DNA from: Chitinophagales bacterium
Lineage (GTDB): Bacteria; Bacteroidota; Bacteroidia; Chitinophagales; Saprospiraceae
Length of the DNA: 64,000 bases
Assembly: GCA_017303875.1 (NCBI GenBank)
Contig: JAFLBP010000010.1
Span: forward strand, 1-64,000
Direction: 5' to 3'
Positions 18,827-28,180 of this stretch are shown here, piece after piece (the first letter of the stretch is position 1; each line of letters starts with the position of its first letter). The position numbers and the translations under genes are program-made. Below the pieces are notes generated by a model. It made no database searches, was not told the origin of the DNA, and saw only the letters and a program-made list of their open reading frames with translations.

Positions 18827-19228
18827 ATGAAATACGAAGACATTACCCGCCAAATCATCGGTTGCGCTATGAAGGTACATAGTACTCTGGGCAACGGTTT
18901 TCAGGAAGTGATTTATCAGCGTGCAATGAACATTGAGCTGGAAAAACATGGCCTCTCGTTTGTAAGAGAAAAGGAAATGCCCATTTTTTACAAGGCCCAT
19001 CAAATAGGCACGCGAAGAGTTGATTTTTTTGTAGAAAATTGCATTATGGTAGAACTAAAAGCTATTATCCAAATTGAAAATGTGCATCTGGCACAAGCCC
19101 GAAACTACCTTGAAGCATACAACGCAGAAGTTGGCTTATTGCTGAATTTTGGCAGCTCCAGCCTTACCTTCAAACGAATGGTCAATCCTAAATTTAATTC
19201 CTCACTTACCGCAGCAACAGATTTATGA
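18827..19228 (+). CDS. GxxExxY protein, copy 1
   Basis: The protein is 133 residues, starting at MKYEDITRQIIG; an earlier in-frame ATG lies in the flanking repeat and would add a repeat-encoded tail. It has the family name motif GFQEVIY (GxxExxY, about residues 23-29). A PD-(D/E)XK-like core follows, RRVDFFVENCIMVELKA: Asp, then Glu-x-Lys of the nuclease fold. The family is widespread and often multi-copy; its biochemical role is not established, but the fold suggests a nuclease-related function. It is identical to the copy at 19514. Confidence 0.85.
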   Translation: MKYEDITRQIIGCAMKVHSTLGNGFQEVIYQRAMNIELEKHGLSFVREKEMPIFYKAHQIGTRRVDFFVENCIMVELKAIIQIENVHLAQARNYLEAYNAEVGLLLNFGSSSLTFKRMVNPKFNSSLTAATDL

Positions 19229-19513
19229 CATTCGTAACATTTCCCGTCTGAACCGGGATTTGGGGGGATTTTGAGATTCAAGGATTGGATTTTATGAGGA
19301 TTTTTTGATAGTCTTTTTTAGGGCTTGGGAATTGGTTTGTATTTGTTTTGAAAAAACTGCACCTCGTCAAAAATGGCCGCTTAAACCGTATCTGGATGTC
19401 TACTCTGGTGAGGAAGTCCACCAGAGTTGACATCCAAAAATCCTCAAAAAATCCAATCCTTGAATCTCAAAATCCCCCCAAATCCCGGTCAAGATGGAAT
19501 AAAACACAATACC

Positions 19514-19915
19514 ATGAAATACGAAGACATTACCCGCCAAATCATCGGTTGCGCTATGAAGGTACATAGTACTCTGGGCAACGGTTTTCAGGAAGTGATT
19601 TATCAGCGTGCAATGAACATTGAGCTGGAAAAACATGGCCTCTCGTTTGTAAGAGAAAAGGAAATGCCCATTTTTTACAAGGCCCATCAAATAGGCACGC
19701 GAAGAGTTGATTTTTTTGTAGAAAATTGCATTATGGTAGAACTAAAAGCTATTATCCAAATTGAAAATGTGCATCTGGCACAAGCCCGAAACTACCTTGA
19801 AGCATACAACGCAGAAGTTGGCTTATTGCTGAATTTTGGCAGCTCCAGCCTTACCTTCAAACGAATGGTCAATCCTAAATTTAATTCCTCACTTACCGCA
19901 GCAACAGATTTATGA
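19514..19915 (+). CDS. GxxExxY protein, copy 2
   Basis: Residue-for-residue identical to the gene at 18827-19228, including its flanking bases. The same GFQEVIY motif and D...ExK core are present. The repeat on its right side (19927-20187) is complete and has no gene after it, so the array ends here. Confidence 0.85.
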   Translation: MKYEDITRQIIGCAMKVHSTLGNGFQEVIYQRAMNIELEKHGLSFVREKEMPIFYKAHQIGTRRVDFFVENCIMVELKAIIQIENVHLAQARNYLEAYNAEVGLLLNFGSSSLTFKRMVNPKFNSSLTAATDL

Positions 19916-20190
19916 CATTCGTAACATTTCCCGTCTGAACCGGGATTTGGGGGGATTTTGAGATTCAAGGATTGGATTTTATGAGGATTTTTTGATAGTC
20001 TTTTTTAGGGCTTGGGAATTGGTTTGTATTTGTTTTGAAAAAACTGCACCTCGTCAAAAATGGCCGCTTAAACCGTATCTGGATGTCTACTCTGGTGAGG
20101 AAGTCCACCAGAGTTGACATCCAAAAATCCTCAAAAAATCCAATCCTTGAATCTCAAAATCCCCCCAAATCCCGGTTCAGACGGGAGAAA

Positions 20191-20233
20191 TAACAAGCGC
20201 CATACCCCAATCATCGGAGTATGGCGCTTGTTA
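20191..20233 (-). terminator. Hairpin after porV
   Basis: A perfect 15-bp stem, TAACAAGCGCCATAC/GTATGGCGCTTGTTA, with a 13-base loop lies 31 bases beyond the porV stop and abuts the end of the cassette array. On the minus strand it is followed by TTTCTCC, a weak T-tract, so it may act as a terminator or as an mRNA 3' end. Confidence 0.65.
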
Positions 20234-20264
20234 TATCATTTTATGCGCTTACGGGCAGTAAGGT

Positions 20265-21470
20265 TTATTCGTCCTGATCGAAAGCGTCGAAGTCGAAGAG
20301 CAGCGAGAAACGCAGGGTGTTATCGAGCGGATTGCGCTGGTTGGTGGTGGGTACGAGGTAAGAGAAATTCAGACCAAAGATATTGTACTTGATACCCAGG
20401 CCTACGCTGAAATACTTGCGGTTGCCTTTGGAGTAGTGCTCGAAGAAGTAACCCATGCGCACGGCAAACTGGTCGTCGTACCAGTATTCAGCACCCACGC
20501 CGGTGGTAATTTCTTTCAATTCTTCTGCAAAACCACCCGGTGCATCGCCAAAGGAGGTGAATACACCGCGGATGGGCGACAGCTGCTTGTAGTCAGGAAT
20601 TTTATCGCCGTCTTCGTCGATTTCCGGGCGCGGGGTCGGCACGAGGAGTTTATTGAAGTCGGTGGTGAACGTCAGGGTATTGTACTCGTCGAGTTCAAAT
20701 TTCCAGGCCGCGCCGATACCGAGGTTGGTCGGGATGTAGTCGCGGTTGGCGCTGTTGGTGTAGGTAATTTTAGCGCCGAGGTTGCTGATGGCGCCACCGA
20801 TGGTCAGCTCGCTTTTTTTGTTGCGTTGCAGTTCGATGGGCGCTTTGTAGGAGAAAGAGATGTCGGCTGCGCCGGAAATACCGGGTTTGATCTCAATGCC
20901 CTGCACTGTTTGGCCGGAAGCGAGGTTGGAATAGATGAACTTGGCAGCTACGGCAGCGGAAAAGCGATCGCTGAGTTTACGGGCATAAGCGCCGGTTACT
21001 TCAAATTCGTTCGGACGGCCCATACCGAGCGGACCACCATTTTCATCGGTAAATTCAATATCACCCAGCGAAAAATAACGAAGGGCGAGACCCGCTGTTT
21101 GCAGGTCGTCAATTTTTTTATAGCCACTCAGGTAGGCCATGTATACGTCCTGAAGGCCCAAATTGCGCATCCAGGGGGTATACGTAGCAGAAATGGAGAC
21201 ATTTTTATCGGCAAAAGCCAGCTTGGAGGCGTTGTAGTTGAGGCTGTTGGCATCAGCGGATGTAGCGATACCGACATCGCCCATGGCGCCGCCGCGGGCA
21301 TCGGGTACAATACGGAGGAAAGGAACGGCCGAAGTTACGGCATTGGCACAGCGCTCGCCGGTAATGGGGTTGTACCCATTAACGCAACGCGCCTGTTGCG
21401 CCTGAAGGGTGTTCACTAAGCCGAGTGCCACTGCGAGGAGGACAAGGGTCCGGGCAAAAAGTTTTTTCAT
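20265..21470 (-). CDS. porV: Type IX secretion outer-membrane protein PorV
   Basis: A 401-residue protein starting MKKLFARTLVLLAVALGLVN with a signal peptide. Its FadL-like beta-barrel pattern matches PorV/LptO: AVPFLRIVPDARGGAMGDVGIATSADANSLNYNASKLAF near the N-terminus and a C-terminal strand ending in aromatic-rich LRFSLLFDFD. PorV shuttles type IX substrates from the SprA translocon to the PorU sortase. It is directly downstream of porU on the same strand, the usual order. The ATG at 21470 is chosen because upstream in-frame sequence lacks a signal peptide at its start. Confidence 0.95.
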   Translation of the reverse strand: MKKLFARTLVLLAVALGLVNTLQAQQARCVNGYNPITGERCANAVTSAVPFLRIVPDARGGAMGDVGIATSADANSLNYNASKLAFADKNVSISATYTPWMRNLGLQDVYMAYLSGYKKIDDLQTAGLALRYFSLGDIEFTDENGGPLGMGRPNEFEVTGAYARKLSDRFSAAVAAKFIYSNLASGQTVQGIEIKPGISGAADISFSYKAPIELQRNKKSELTIGGAISNLGAKITYTNSANRDYIPTNLGIGAAWKFELDEYNTLTFTTDFNKLLVPTPRPEIDEDGDKIPDYKQLSPIRGVFTSFGDAPGGFAEELKEITTGVGAEYWYDDQFAVRMGYFFEHYSKGNRKYFSVGLGIKYNIFGLNFSYLVPTTNQRNPLDNTLRFSLLFDFDAFDQDE

Positions 21471-21668
21471 ACTGTATGAAGCAATGTTGATTTTGCAACA
21501 CGCGGCCGCTTGAAACGGGAAGGCCAAACAGCCGCGTGTGTTGAATTTATCGTTGGCTTTTTCCTTGAAGCAAATATTGGGCTTCAGGTTGCCTAAGTAT
21601 TTGCAAAAAGCGTGCAAAGATAGCACGAGCGCAATTTTTTGTCGGAAAGAATTTCCAAACAAGCCAAA

Positions 21669-24600
21669 TCAACGCAAAATCACCAGTTTTTCGTAATCAC
21701 TTTCTGCGGTTATGGCATTTCCGCTCACATCGGTGCCGCGTACTTTTACATGATACAGGTAAACACCCCGTGCCAGCTGATCGCCAAATTCATCTTTGCC
21801 ATCCCAGCTGATGTCATTCACGCGGAAGCCATCGGCAGTTGTATTGTGCAGGATGGTTTTCACCAAACGGCCGGATACCGTAAAGATGCTGATCTGCACA
21901 TCAAGCAATTGCCCGGCGAGGTTGTGTTCAAACTGGAAATTGGTATTCGTGGTAAACGGATTGGGGTAATTCAGCACATGGTCAAGGGCTGCCTGGCCAT
22001 TTTCCGCCACGATAAATTCCGTGTAGCCTTCACCGCTGTTGTTGGCAATATCCCAGCCTTTGGCACGCAAAGTATGGCGACCGGGCGCCAAGTTGTTCAG
22101 CGGGTACAAGGCGCGGCCCTTTTTGGCGTTGTTCAACTCACTTTCGTAAAAATCATTCAACACCAAGGTTTCCAGTACATTATCGTCAAGCACCGCCGTG
22201 AGGTCGTGCCCCAAGCTTACCCCCGACACGTTCATCCCATAATCATCTTCGCAGGCAATGAGAATTTTCGGATCATCATTGGTGATACCGCCGCTGACAA
22301 AAGCATCGGTGTTCAGATACACCCGCACAATCGGCGGCGCTTCATCTTTAATCAAATTGGCATTGCCACCGATAATAATGTTCTCGTCGGCGCCGGCTGC
22401 ATCAAGAGGGGTTCCGTTTTCGGCGTAATAACTGATTTTACCAAATCCGTAGGTGTAATTGATGTCTTTGGGAATGATAAAATTGACTTTAAAGGTTCCA
22501 TTGCTCACCGTTGCACTGCCTTTGTACAGGATATTGCGCTGCACGCGGAAGGTGCGCACCTGGCTTCCGGCATCCTGACCGAGGGTTTGCAACACCTGCT
22601 CTTTATCATAAATGCTGACATCCACTGTTCCGTTAAAGTTCGTGAGCATTACGCCATTGGTATCGGTTACCATCCCTTCCAGTTCTACGGGCATCAGGGC
22701 CTTGAGGGTGTCGGGCTGACCGGCCACTACGGATTTTCCGTTGATTTTACTGGTTGCAACGCGGTATTCCGGCAGGCCAAGGTACATGGCCGGATCGCCG
22801 AGCAGGGTAAAACGGCGGGCGTTTTCAGCGCCGGAGGTCAGGTTGTTTTTTGCAAGCGTCAGGATGTCGCCGATCGGGGCATACTGGCCGTTGTTGCTCA
22901 AAAAGATCTGCCGTTGTACAGCATCAGTAAGTTTGTTATTACCGTCGATATAAACGGCGCGTACGGTTGTAAACAGGCCCACAGCCCCCGAATTGGGCTT
23001 CAGCAGGGCTTGCTCGCCACCGGTGAGCGTGCTGTAATCATCATAGCCGCCAAAGGAGCAGGTAGCGGTAATAATAAGCGGATAACGCTGCGGATTGTCC
23101 CAGCCGGCAATATCGTTCTGGTCGGTTACACGTTCCTGCGCCCAGCCGCGCGGGCCGCCGTGGCCGATGTATTGCAGTACCAGTCCGCCGCGGAATACAT
23201 TGGCATTGATGGCAGATTTGGCGTCGGGATAACGTTGTCCGCCGGAAGTAGCTACTTGCTGGTAAGCATCGAAATAAATTTTTTCGAGGTTAAACCACTC
23301 CTCGGTAGCGCCGGCAGCCTGGGCTAATTTATCCGCCTGATTGATATGCGCATTGCCGTCTTCGTCGTCGGCGATATAGATATTGCGCAGCCGCCAATCG
23401 CCAAGCCCCTGAGGATTTTTATCATAATCCAGAATTTTATCTACCACTGCCTGTGCGTCGCCGGGGTTATGCACGGGAATACGACCAACACTAATGTCGA
23501 GCGCGCCGGTCAGGATACCGTCTTCCACATCAAGCAGGCCCATAAAATCATCGGAAGGATAGGAGAAAATGGGACTGAAAGATTCTGAAGTCTCGTAAGT
23601 AGGCACCAGATCGAGGTTGTCGGGGCTGTCGGTATTGTTGCGCGGGTCAAAAGAAGCATCGCCGAACAGCAGCAGGAACCGGAAACGCACAGGATTGCGC
23701 TCATACAGCATGCGGGCCATATCGCGGATGGCGACGGGGTCTTTGGCGCCGGAAGAAAACTCATTGTAGAGCTGGTTGATGTCGACCAAGGCCACATTCA
23801 GTCCGCTGAAGTTACGGCGGTGTTCGGCCAGCTGGCCAGCCTGTACCGCTACATCGGGATGGTACACGATGGCCATGTCGAGGTTATCGAGGGCGTGCAG
23901 GTTCTGATTGGCAATTTTCCCTGCTTTTGCTTCTGGTTTCGGGAAATTGGCATTTTCGGTAAAAGCGATAAAGTTGCGCAGGGTTCCGGAGGTATTAAGG
24001 CCAAATTCCGCAACGCTGCCATTCAGGGTAAACTGCTGACGCTGCGGGTTTTGTGGCACCGTAATATCCCAGACAATGAGGCTGCTGCTTGCGCCGCTGA
24101 GCCGGAAAAGCGTTGAGGTATTGTTCAGGCTTTTTACATCGCGGAACTCCATGGCGTTGCCAGTCATGGTCAGGCGGCGGCGGGCATTTATTTCAATATA
24201 ATCTAACCAGCCTTCGCTTTGTGCGCCCACGGGCGGGTAGGCGATTTTTACAGAAAATTTGTCGGAAGCAGGTTGCAAATTACCCGTTATTACGCCATTT
24301 AAGGCAAAAAACGCTTCATTATTACTAACATCCACCCCTGAAATACTGCGGGTGATCGTGGTATTCCCCTGAATCAGGCGCACATTCGTATTCACCTCGC
24401 AGCGACCAGCAAACTCTGCGCGCACCCGCGCATTGGCGCCGGTTACGAGGTTGGGAAATTCAAAACTGTAGTCGCGTTCGCGGGTCTGGAAAAAATAATC
24501 ACCGAAGAATCGTTTGCCCGCGCCTTGAGAAGAAGGGTTAAAATCGAGGAGGTTTACTTTTTCATCTTCAATCCGCTGCACATCGTCAAATTCCTCGGTG

Positions 24601-25532
24601 GTGGCAGCGGTCGTGCCGGGGGGCAGGCTGCTTTGCTCAAAGATACGCAGGCCCACACCCGAGCCGATCTTGACAAAATACCAGGCATTGGGATCGTAAT
24701 AATGGCTGCGAATGCTCAATTCCGGATCGGTGCTGCTGGCTTTGTAGGTCCAGGGCTTGGGTCCGACGGCGTAAAAAAGGATAAAATCGCCGGTATTGAA
24801 TTTACCATCTTCCTCGCCTACCACGCGAATGGCGTTTTCCAGCAAATCGTCCGGGCGGGCATCGCCGTTGCGTTCGGGTAGCATGCGGCCGCCATTGCCG
24901 AAAATCCGGATGCTGCGCGGGTCGATGTTATCGAGGTTGCTGATGCCCAGTTCATTTTTCAGGAAGGTATAATCGAGTTTGTAAATGCCGCTTTGTTGTA
25001 CACCAAATTTAAAAATATCGCCGGTATTCAGCACCGATTCGTAGGTAAAAGGGCCGCCGCGCTGTGTACTCTGCGGCGCCGCTTCCGGCGTGGCTTCTAT
25101 GCGCAGGCTGATGCTTTTTACCCGTTCGTAGGAAGCGCCGTTGCGGCGGAAGGGCAATACGCGCACCCAACCAAAATAGTCGCCACGGGCGCGGGTGAGC
25201 TGCGTTTCTATGCGCAGGTTTTCGCCGATTTGGGACAGGTCTGGCGAATTTTTAAAAGCAACAGGTTCATATTCCACTGCTGTCACGACGGCATTGAGGC
25301 GCGCGCGACCGGGCAGGGCAAAGCGTTCGGCCAGCAGGGGCAACGTGGGTGCTTCGTCGGAAAAATTACAATCGCTGAAGGTCCAGTACTCCTGCACAGT
25401 ACCACTCGACAAGAGGTACTCCGAAGGTTTGGCCGCCCAGTTGAGCGTGCGTTCTATGGAGATTGCATTTTGCGCATTGAGTGTGGCAACAACGCTGCAA
25501 AGCATTTGCAGAAGCAGAAAAAAACGTTTCAT
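21669..25532 (-). CDS. porU: Type IX secretion sortase PorU
   Basis: Protein of 1287 residues starting MKRFFLLLQMLCSVVATLNAQ (signal peptide). A gingipain-like C25 peptidase domain contains His791 in YIGHGGPRGW and Cys825 in ITATCSFGG, the expected dyad about 34 residues apart. The preceding region has the PorU N-terminal beta domains. The C-terminus carries NYPNPFTTNT and WDGKDEFGDQLARGVYLYHV, the sorting-domain-like end found in PorU itself. It cleaves C-terminal signals of secreted proteins and joins them to anionic lipopolysaccharide. At least three substrates with such signals are encoded here (1612, 49764, 59799). Confidence 0.96.
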   Translation of the reverse strand: MKRFFLLLQMLCSVVATLNAQNAISIERTLNWAAKPSEYLLSSGTVQEYWTFSDCNFSDEAPTLPLLAERFALPGRARLNAVVTAVEYEPVAFKNSPDLSQIGENLRIETQLTRARGDYFGWVRVLPFRRNGASYERVKSISLRIEATPEAAPQSTQRGGPFTYESVLNTGDIFKFGVQQSGIYKLDYTFLKNELGISNLDNIDPRSIRIFGNGGRMLPERNGDARPDDLLENAIRVVGEEDGKFNTGDFILFYAVGPKPWTYKASSTDPELSIRSHYYDPNAWYFVKIGSGVGLRIFEQSSLPPGTTAATTEEFDDVQRIEDEKVNLLDFNPSSQGAGKRFFGDYFFQTRERDYSFEFPNLVTGANARVRAEFAGRCEVNTNVRLIQGNTTITRSISGVDVSNNEAFFALNGVITGNLQPASDKFSVKIAYPPVGAQSEGWLDYIEINARRRLTMTGNAMEFRDVKSLNNTSTLFRLSGASSSLIVWDITVPQNPQRQQFTLNGSVAEFGLNTSGTLRNFIAFTENANFPKPEAKAGKIANQNLHALDNLDMAIVYHPDVAVQAGQLAEHRRNFSGLNVALVDINQLYNEFSSGAKDPVAIRDMARMLYERNPVRFRFLLLFGDASFDPRNNTDSPDNLDLVPTYETSESFSPIFSYPSDDFMGLLDVEDGILTGALDISVGRIPVHNPGDAQAVVDKILDYDKNPQGLGDWRLRNIYIADDEDGNAHINQADKLAQAAGATEEWFNLEKIYFDAYQQVATSGGQRYPDAKSAINANVFRGGLVLQYIGHGGPRGWAQERVTDQNDIAGWDNPQRYPLIITATCSFGGYDDYSTLTGGEQALLKPNSGAVGLFTTVRAVYIDGNNKLTDAVQRQIFLSNNGQYAPIGDILTLAKNNLTSGAENARRFTLLGDPAMYLGLPEYRVATSKINGKSVVAGQPDTLKALMPVELEGMVTDTNGVMLTNFNGTVDVSIYDKEQVLQTLGQDAGSQVRTFRVQRNILYKGSATVSNGTFKVNFIIPKDINYTYGFGKISYYAENGTPLDAAGADENIIIGGNANLIKDEAPPIVRVYLNTDAFVSGGITNDDPKILIACEDDYGMNVSGVSLGHDLTAVLDDNVLETLVLNDFYESELNNAKKGRALYPLNNLAPGRHTLRAKGWDIANNSGEGYTEFIVAENGQAALDHVLNYPNPFTTNTNFQFEHNLAGQLLDVQISIFTVSGRLVKTILHNTTADGFRVNDISWDGKDEFGDQLARGVYLYHVKVRGTDVSGNAITAESDYEKLVILR

Positions 25533-25626
25533 AAAAAGCTGATATTGAGACCTTACAGGCAAAAGCCCGAATTGGTTTCCGTTAAATTCGTGTTTGATGA
25601 TGCGCGGCAAAAGGGGCTATGCGATG

Positions 25627-25634
25627 CAAATATA
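25627..25634 (-). promoter_or_regulatory. Possible porU -7 box (TATATTTG)
   Basis: TATATTTG on the minus strand, 95 bases before the porU start, fits TAnnTTTG; no clear -33 is seen. The 303-base spacer 25533-25835 holds the divergent promoters of porU and tdh and a weak stem TTGCCCG/CGGGCAA. No gene is seen in it. Confidence 0.4.
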
Positions 25635-25835
25635 TTTACAGAAAACATAGGCGTCGCCGCTGTGGTTTGGGTTGCCCGCAAGAATTAAAGGAATTGTCTG
25701 TTTCGGGCAAAGGTCGGTATTTAAAAGTTGAAAAATTATGTCCTTTACCAGACCGCCAAACAGTAAAATACGCAGAATTACAGAATTGATTCTATTTTCG
25801 CCGCGCCTAATCAAAATGTATAAATCAAAACGAGC

Positions 25836-26768
25836 ATGAAGCAATCGCGCATCCTGATTACCGGCGCCGGCGGCCAGATCGGCACCGTACTCACCGACGC
25901 CCTGCGCCAGGCTTTTGGCGCCGACAATGTGCTGGCTACCGACCTGCGCGACCTCGGCCCGCAAGCCGGCCCTACTGCCATCCTTGATGCCCTGAACCCC
26001 GAAGCATTAGCCGAATTGGTAAACAAATGGGAGATCACCCAGATTTATCACCTTGCGGCCATCCTCAGCGCTACCGGCGAAAAAAATCCGCTATGGGCTT
26101 GGGACATCAATATGCGCAGTCTGTTCAATGTACTGGAAACGGCCCGCGCCACAGGGGTTCAGAAGGTATATTATCCCTCCTCCATTGCTGTTTTCGGCCG
26201 TGAAGCGGCAAAATTCGACACCCCGCAGTTTGAAGTGCTAATCCCGGAAACCGTATACGGCATCAGCAAGGTGGCAGGCGAAAACTGGGCCAATTACTAC
26301 TTCCGGCGCTACGGACTCGATGTGCGTTCGCTGCGTTATCCCGGCATTATCGGCTACCAAAGCCTGCCCGGCGGCGGTACAACTGATTACGCCGTTGATA
26401 TTTACCACTACGCCGTGCGCGGAGAAACCTTCACCTGCTTCCTCAGTGCCGATACGGCACTGCCCATGCTCTACATGCCCGATGCCATCCGCGCCACCCT
26501 CGAACTGATGGAAGCGCCGGCCGAAAATATTCGGGTGCGCAGCAGCTACAACCTCGCCGGCATGAGTTTTACGCCTGCCGAAATAGCCGCCAGCATCCAA
26601 AAACAGGTGCCGGATTTCAGGATTCAGTACGCACCGGATTTCCGCCAAGCCATCGCCGATTCCTGGCCGGCATCGATTGACGACAGCGCTGCGCGGCAGG
26701 ACTGGGGCTGGAAACCGATGTACGACTTAGACGCCATGACGACGGATATGCTCACTCATTTGCGCTAA
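25836..26768 (+). CDS. tdh: L-threonine 3-dehydrogenase, short-chain (SDR) type
   Basis: Extended SDR protein of 310 residues. NAD site ITGAGGQIGTVL (8-19); catalytic YGISK (Tyr and Lys about 143-147) with Ser in PSSIAVFG; the segment YHLAAILSATGEKNPLWAWDINM is typical of the SDR-type threonine dehydrogenases of Bacteroidota and archaea rather than of sugar epimerases. It would oxidise threonine to 2-amino-3-ketobutyrate for glycine/acetyl-CoA formation; a kbl gene is not in the window. It could still be annotated generically as an NAD-dependent epimerase. Confidence 0.88.
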   Translation: MKQSRILITGAGGQIGTVLTDALRQAFGADNVLATDLRDLGPQAGPTAILDALNPEALAELVNKWEITQIYHLAAILSATGEKNPLWAWDINMRSLFNVLETARATGVQKVYYPSSIAVFGREAAKFDTPQFEVLIPETVYGISKVAGENWANYYFRRYGLDVRSLRYPGIIGYQSLPGGGTTDYAVDIYHYAVRGETFTCFLSADTALPMLYMPDAIRATLELMEAPAENIRVRSSYNLAGMSFTPAEIAASIQKQVPDFRIQYAPDFRQAIADSWPASIDDSAARQDWGWKPMYDLDAMTTDMLTHLR

Positions 26769-26871
26769 CGACGGCTCATTCCGGGGCGTTCACGCATTTT
26801 GCTTGCAGGAGGCCGTATTTTTCCCGACTTTTGCCCCCACACTGTAAACACATTGTGAAGAAAACTACGCT

Positions 26872-27888
26872 ATGTTGAAATACCTTTTTTCGGGCCTTAC
26901 TTTTTCCCTGTTGCTTGTTGTTTTTGCCTGCAAAAACGACAGCAAGCCGGCGCCAAGCACAAATACCGAAGCACAACCGGATCCGCAACTGGCCCAACTC
27001 ACGGCACTGATTGAAAAGACCCCCAACAACGACACGCTTTATTTCAAACGCGCCGAAGTTTATTATCAGCTCGATGGTTTCGATGAAGCACTGGCCGATC
27101 TCAATAAAGCCCTGAGTATCGACTCCATGAAGCCGCAATATTACCACCTGCTGGCCGATGTGCTGATTGATTACGCGCGTCCGAATGACTCCAAACGCGC
27201 TATTGATGTATTGAAGCTTGCCGCCAACCGCTTCCCGGGCCGCATCCCTACCCTGCTCAAACTCAGCGAATTCCACCTCATCGTCCAGCAGCACAATGAA
27301 GCGCTGGGCGCTTTGAATAAAATTCTGGAACAGGACCCGCAAAATGCCGAAGCATTCTTCATGACCGGCCGTGTAGCACTCGACATGGGCGACAGCACGC
27401 GCGCCGTGAATGCCTTGCAAAAATCGGTGCGCCTCGACGCCGAAAATGCAGATGCCTGGTATTTTCTGGGACGTCTTTTTTATGAAAAAAACAATCCCCT
27501 TTGTCTGCAATACTTTGATAATGCGCTGCGCGTCGACTCCAATTACATTGAAGCACGCGAGTTTAAAGGCATTTATTACAAACGTAAAAAAGACTTCACA
27601 AAGGCGTTTGAGATTTATCGGGATATGATTGTGCGTTATCCCGATTATCCGAATCCCTATTTTGATATGGGCATTATTTACCTCGATCAGGATTCACTTG
27701 ACAAGGCTTACAGCAATTTTGACCTGGCCATCAAGACGGATCCGCTGTTTATCCGGGCATTTTACTATCGGGGTTTAGTGTCGGAGCAACTCGGAAATAT
27801 AGACGCCGCCTGCGCCGACTACAGTACTGCAAGCAAAATGGCGCCAAATTATGAGGAACCCAAAGCTGCGCTGGCGCGATTGAAGTAA
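26872..27888 (+). CDS. TPR-repeat lipoprotein
   Basis: The 338-residue protein has the lipoprotein signal MLKYLFSGLTFSLLLVVFAC (Cys20) followed by a Ser/Pro/Thr-rich linker. From residue 45 onward there are about eight TPR units, recognisable by repeats of the type YFKRAEVYYQLDGFDEALADLNKAL and AWYFLGRLFYEKNNPLCLQYFDNAL. It is a scaffold lipoprotein of the cell envelope; the partner is unknown. It lies 103 bases after tdh on the same strand, without an obvious terminator between. Confidence 0.85.
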   Translation: MLKYLFSGLTFSLLLVVFACKNDSKPAPSTNTEAQPDPQLAQLTALIEKTPNNDTLYFKRAEVYYQLDGFDEALADLNKALSIDSMKPQYYHLLADVLIDYARPNDSKRAIDVLKLAANRFPGRIPTLLKLSEFHLIVQQHNEALGALNKILEQDPQNAEAFFMTGRVALDMGDSTRAVNALQKSVRLDAENADAWYFLGRLFYEKNNPLCLQYFDNALRVDSNYIEAREFKGIYYKRKKDFTKAFEIYRDMIVRYPDYPNPYFDMGIIYLDQDSLDKAYSNFDLAIKTDPLFIRAFYYRGLVSEQLGNIDAACADYSTASKMAPNYEEPKAALARLK

Positions 27889-27919
27889 TCTATCTCCAAG
27901 CGACTCAAAATCGCCGGAC

Positions 27920-27950
27920 TTGCTATATCTGAAAAACAAACGTATCTTTG
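27920..27950 (+). promoter_or_regulatory. Promoter of the antitoxin gene
   Basis: TTG (27920-27922) and TATCTTTG (27943-27950) are separated by 20 bases. The -7 box lies 14 bases before the ATG at 27965, so the transcript is nearly leaderless. Confidence 0.6.
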
Positions 27951-27964
27951 AAAAAAAATACACT

Positions 27965-28180
27965 ATGACAGCACTGCGTATCCAACAAAATGAGGATTCA
28001 ATTCAGGTGACTCTGGATAAAAAGTATTTTAGCGAAGAAGAGGTACTTCAGGTGCTTAACTTCCTTAATATTGAAATTTTGGCCAAAAAAGCCGACTTTC
28101 AGGAAGATATTGAGCAATTAGGAGAAGAAGTAAAGCAAAACTGGTGGATAGCCAATAAACATCGTTTTATCGCAGAATAA
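27965..28180 (+). CDS. Small acidic protein, probable antitoxin of a PIN toxin
   Basis: Protein of 71 residues starting MTALRIQQNEDSIQVTLDKKYF. A beta-like N-terminus and an acidic helical C-terminal part (FQEDIEQLGEEVKQNWWIANKHRFIAE) are typical of the short antitoxins encoded directly upstream of PIN-domain toxins in Bacteroidota and cyanobacteria. The toxin gene that should follow is present only as a C-terminal remnant overlapping this gene's end, so this may be an orphan antitoxin. The function is inferred from context. Confidence 0.6.
   Translation: MTALRIQQNEDSIQVTLDKKYFSEEEVLQVLNFLNIEILAKKADFQEDIEQLGEEVKQNWWIANKHRFIAE

Larger units (their letters stand above)
18494..20187. mobile_element. 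Tandem inverted-repeat cassette array carrying two GxxExxY genes
   Basis: A repeat R occurs three times (18494-18802, 19240-19489, 19927-20187), with an identical gene module between consecutive copies. R starts tttcccgtctgaaccggg and, in its last copy, ends cccggttcagacggga. Its outer arms (about 65 bases) are inverted complements, and an inner pair (tggatgtctactctggtg/caccagagttgacatcca) forms a second hairpin. Copy 1 has an internal 59-base tandem duplication (18613-18730), explaining the 746- versus 687-base spacing. Copies 1 and 2 lack the final ttcagacggga where the gene module joins. No transposase is present. By eye the modules look identical, implying very recent duplication, a replication-prone element, or an assembly effect. 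Confidence 0.75.

Noticed and set aside
18494..20187. CRISPR-like or satellite array
   Set aside because: The repeats are 250-309 bases, internally palindromic and separated by identical genes, not by unique spacers; no cas genes are present.
25836..26768. UDP-glucose 4-epimerase
   Set aside because: The SDR fold fits, but the AAILSATGEKNP and AWDINM segments match SDR-type threonine dehydrogenase better than sugar epimerases.
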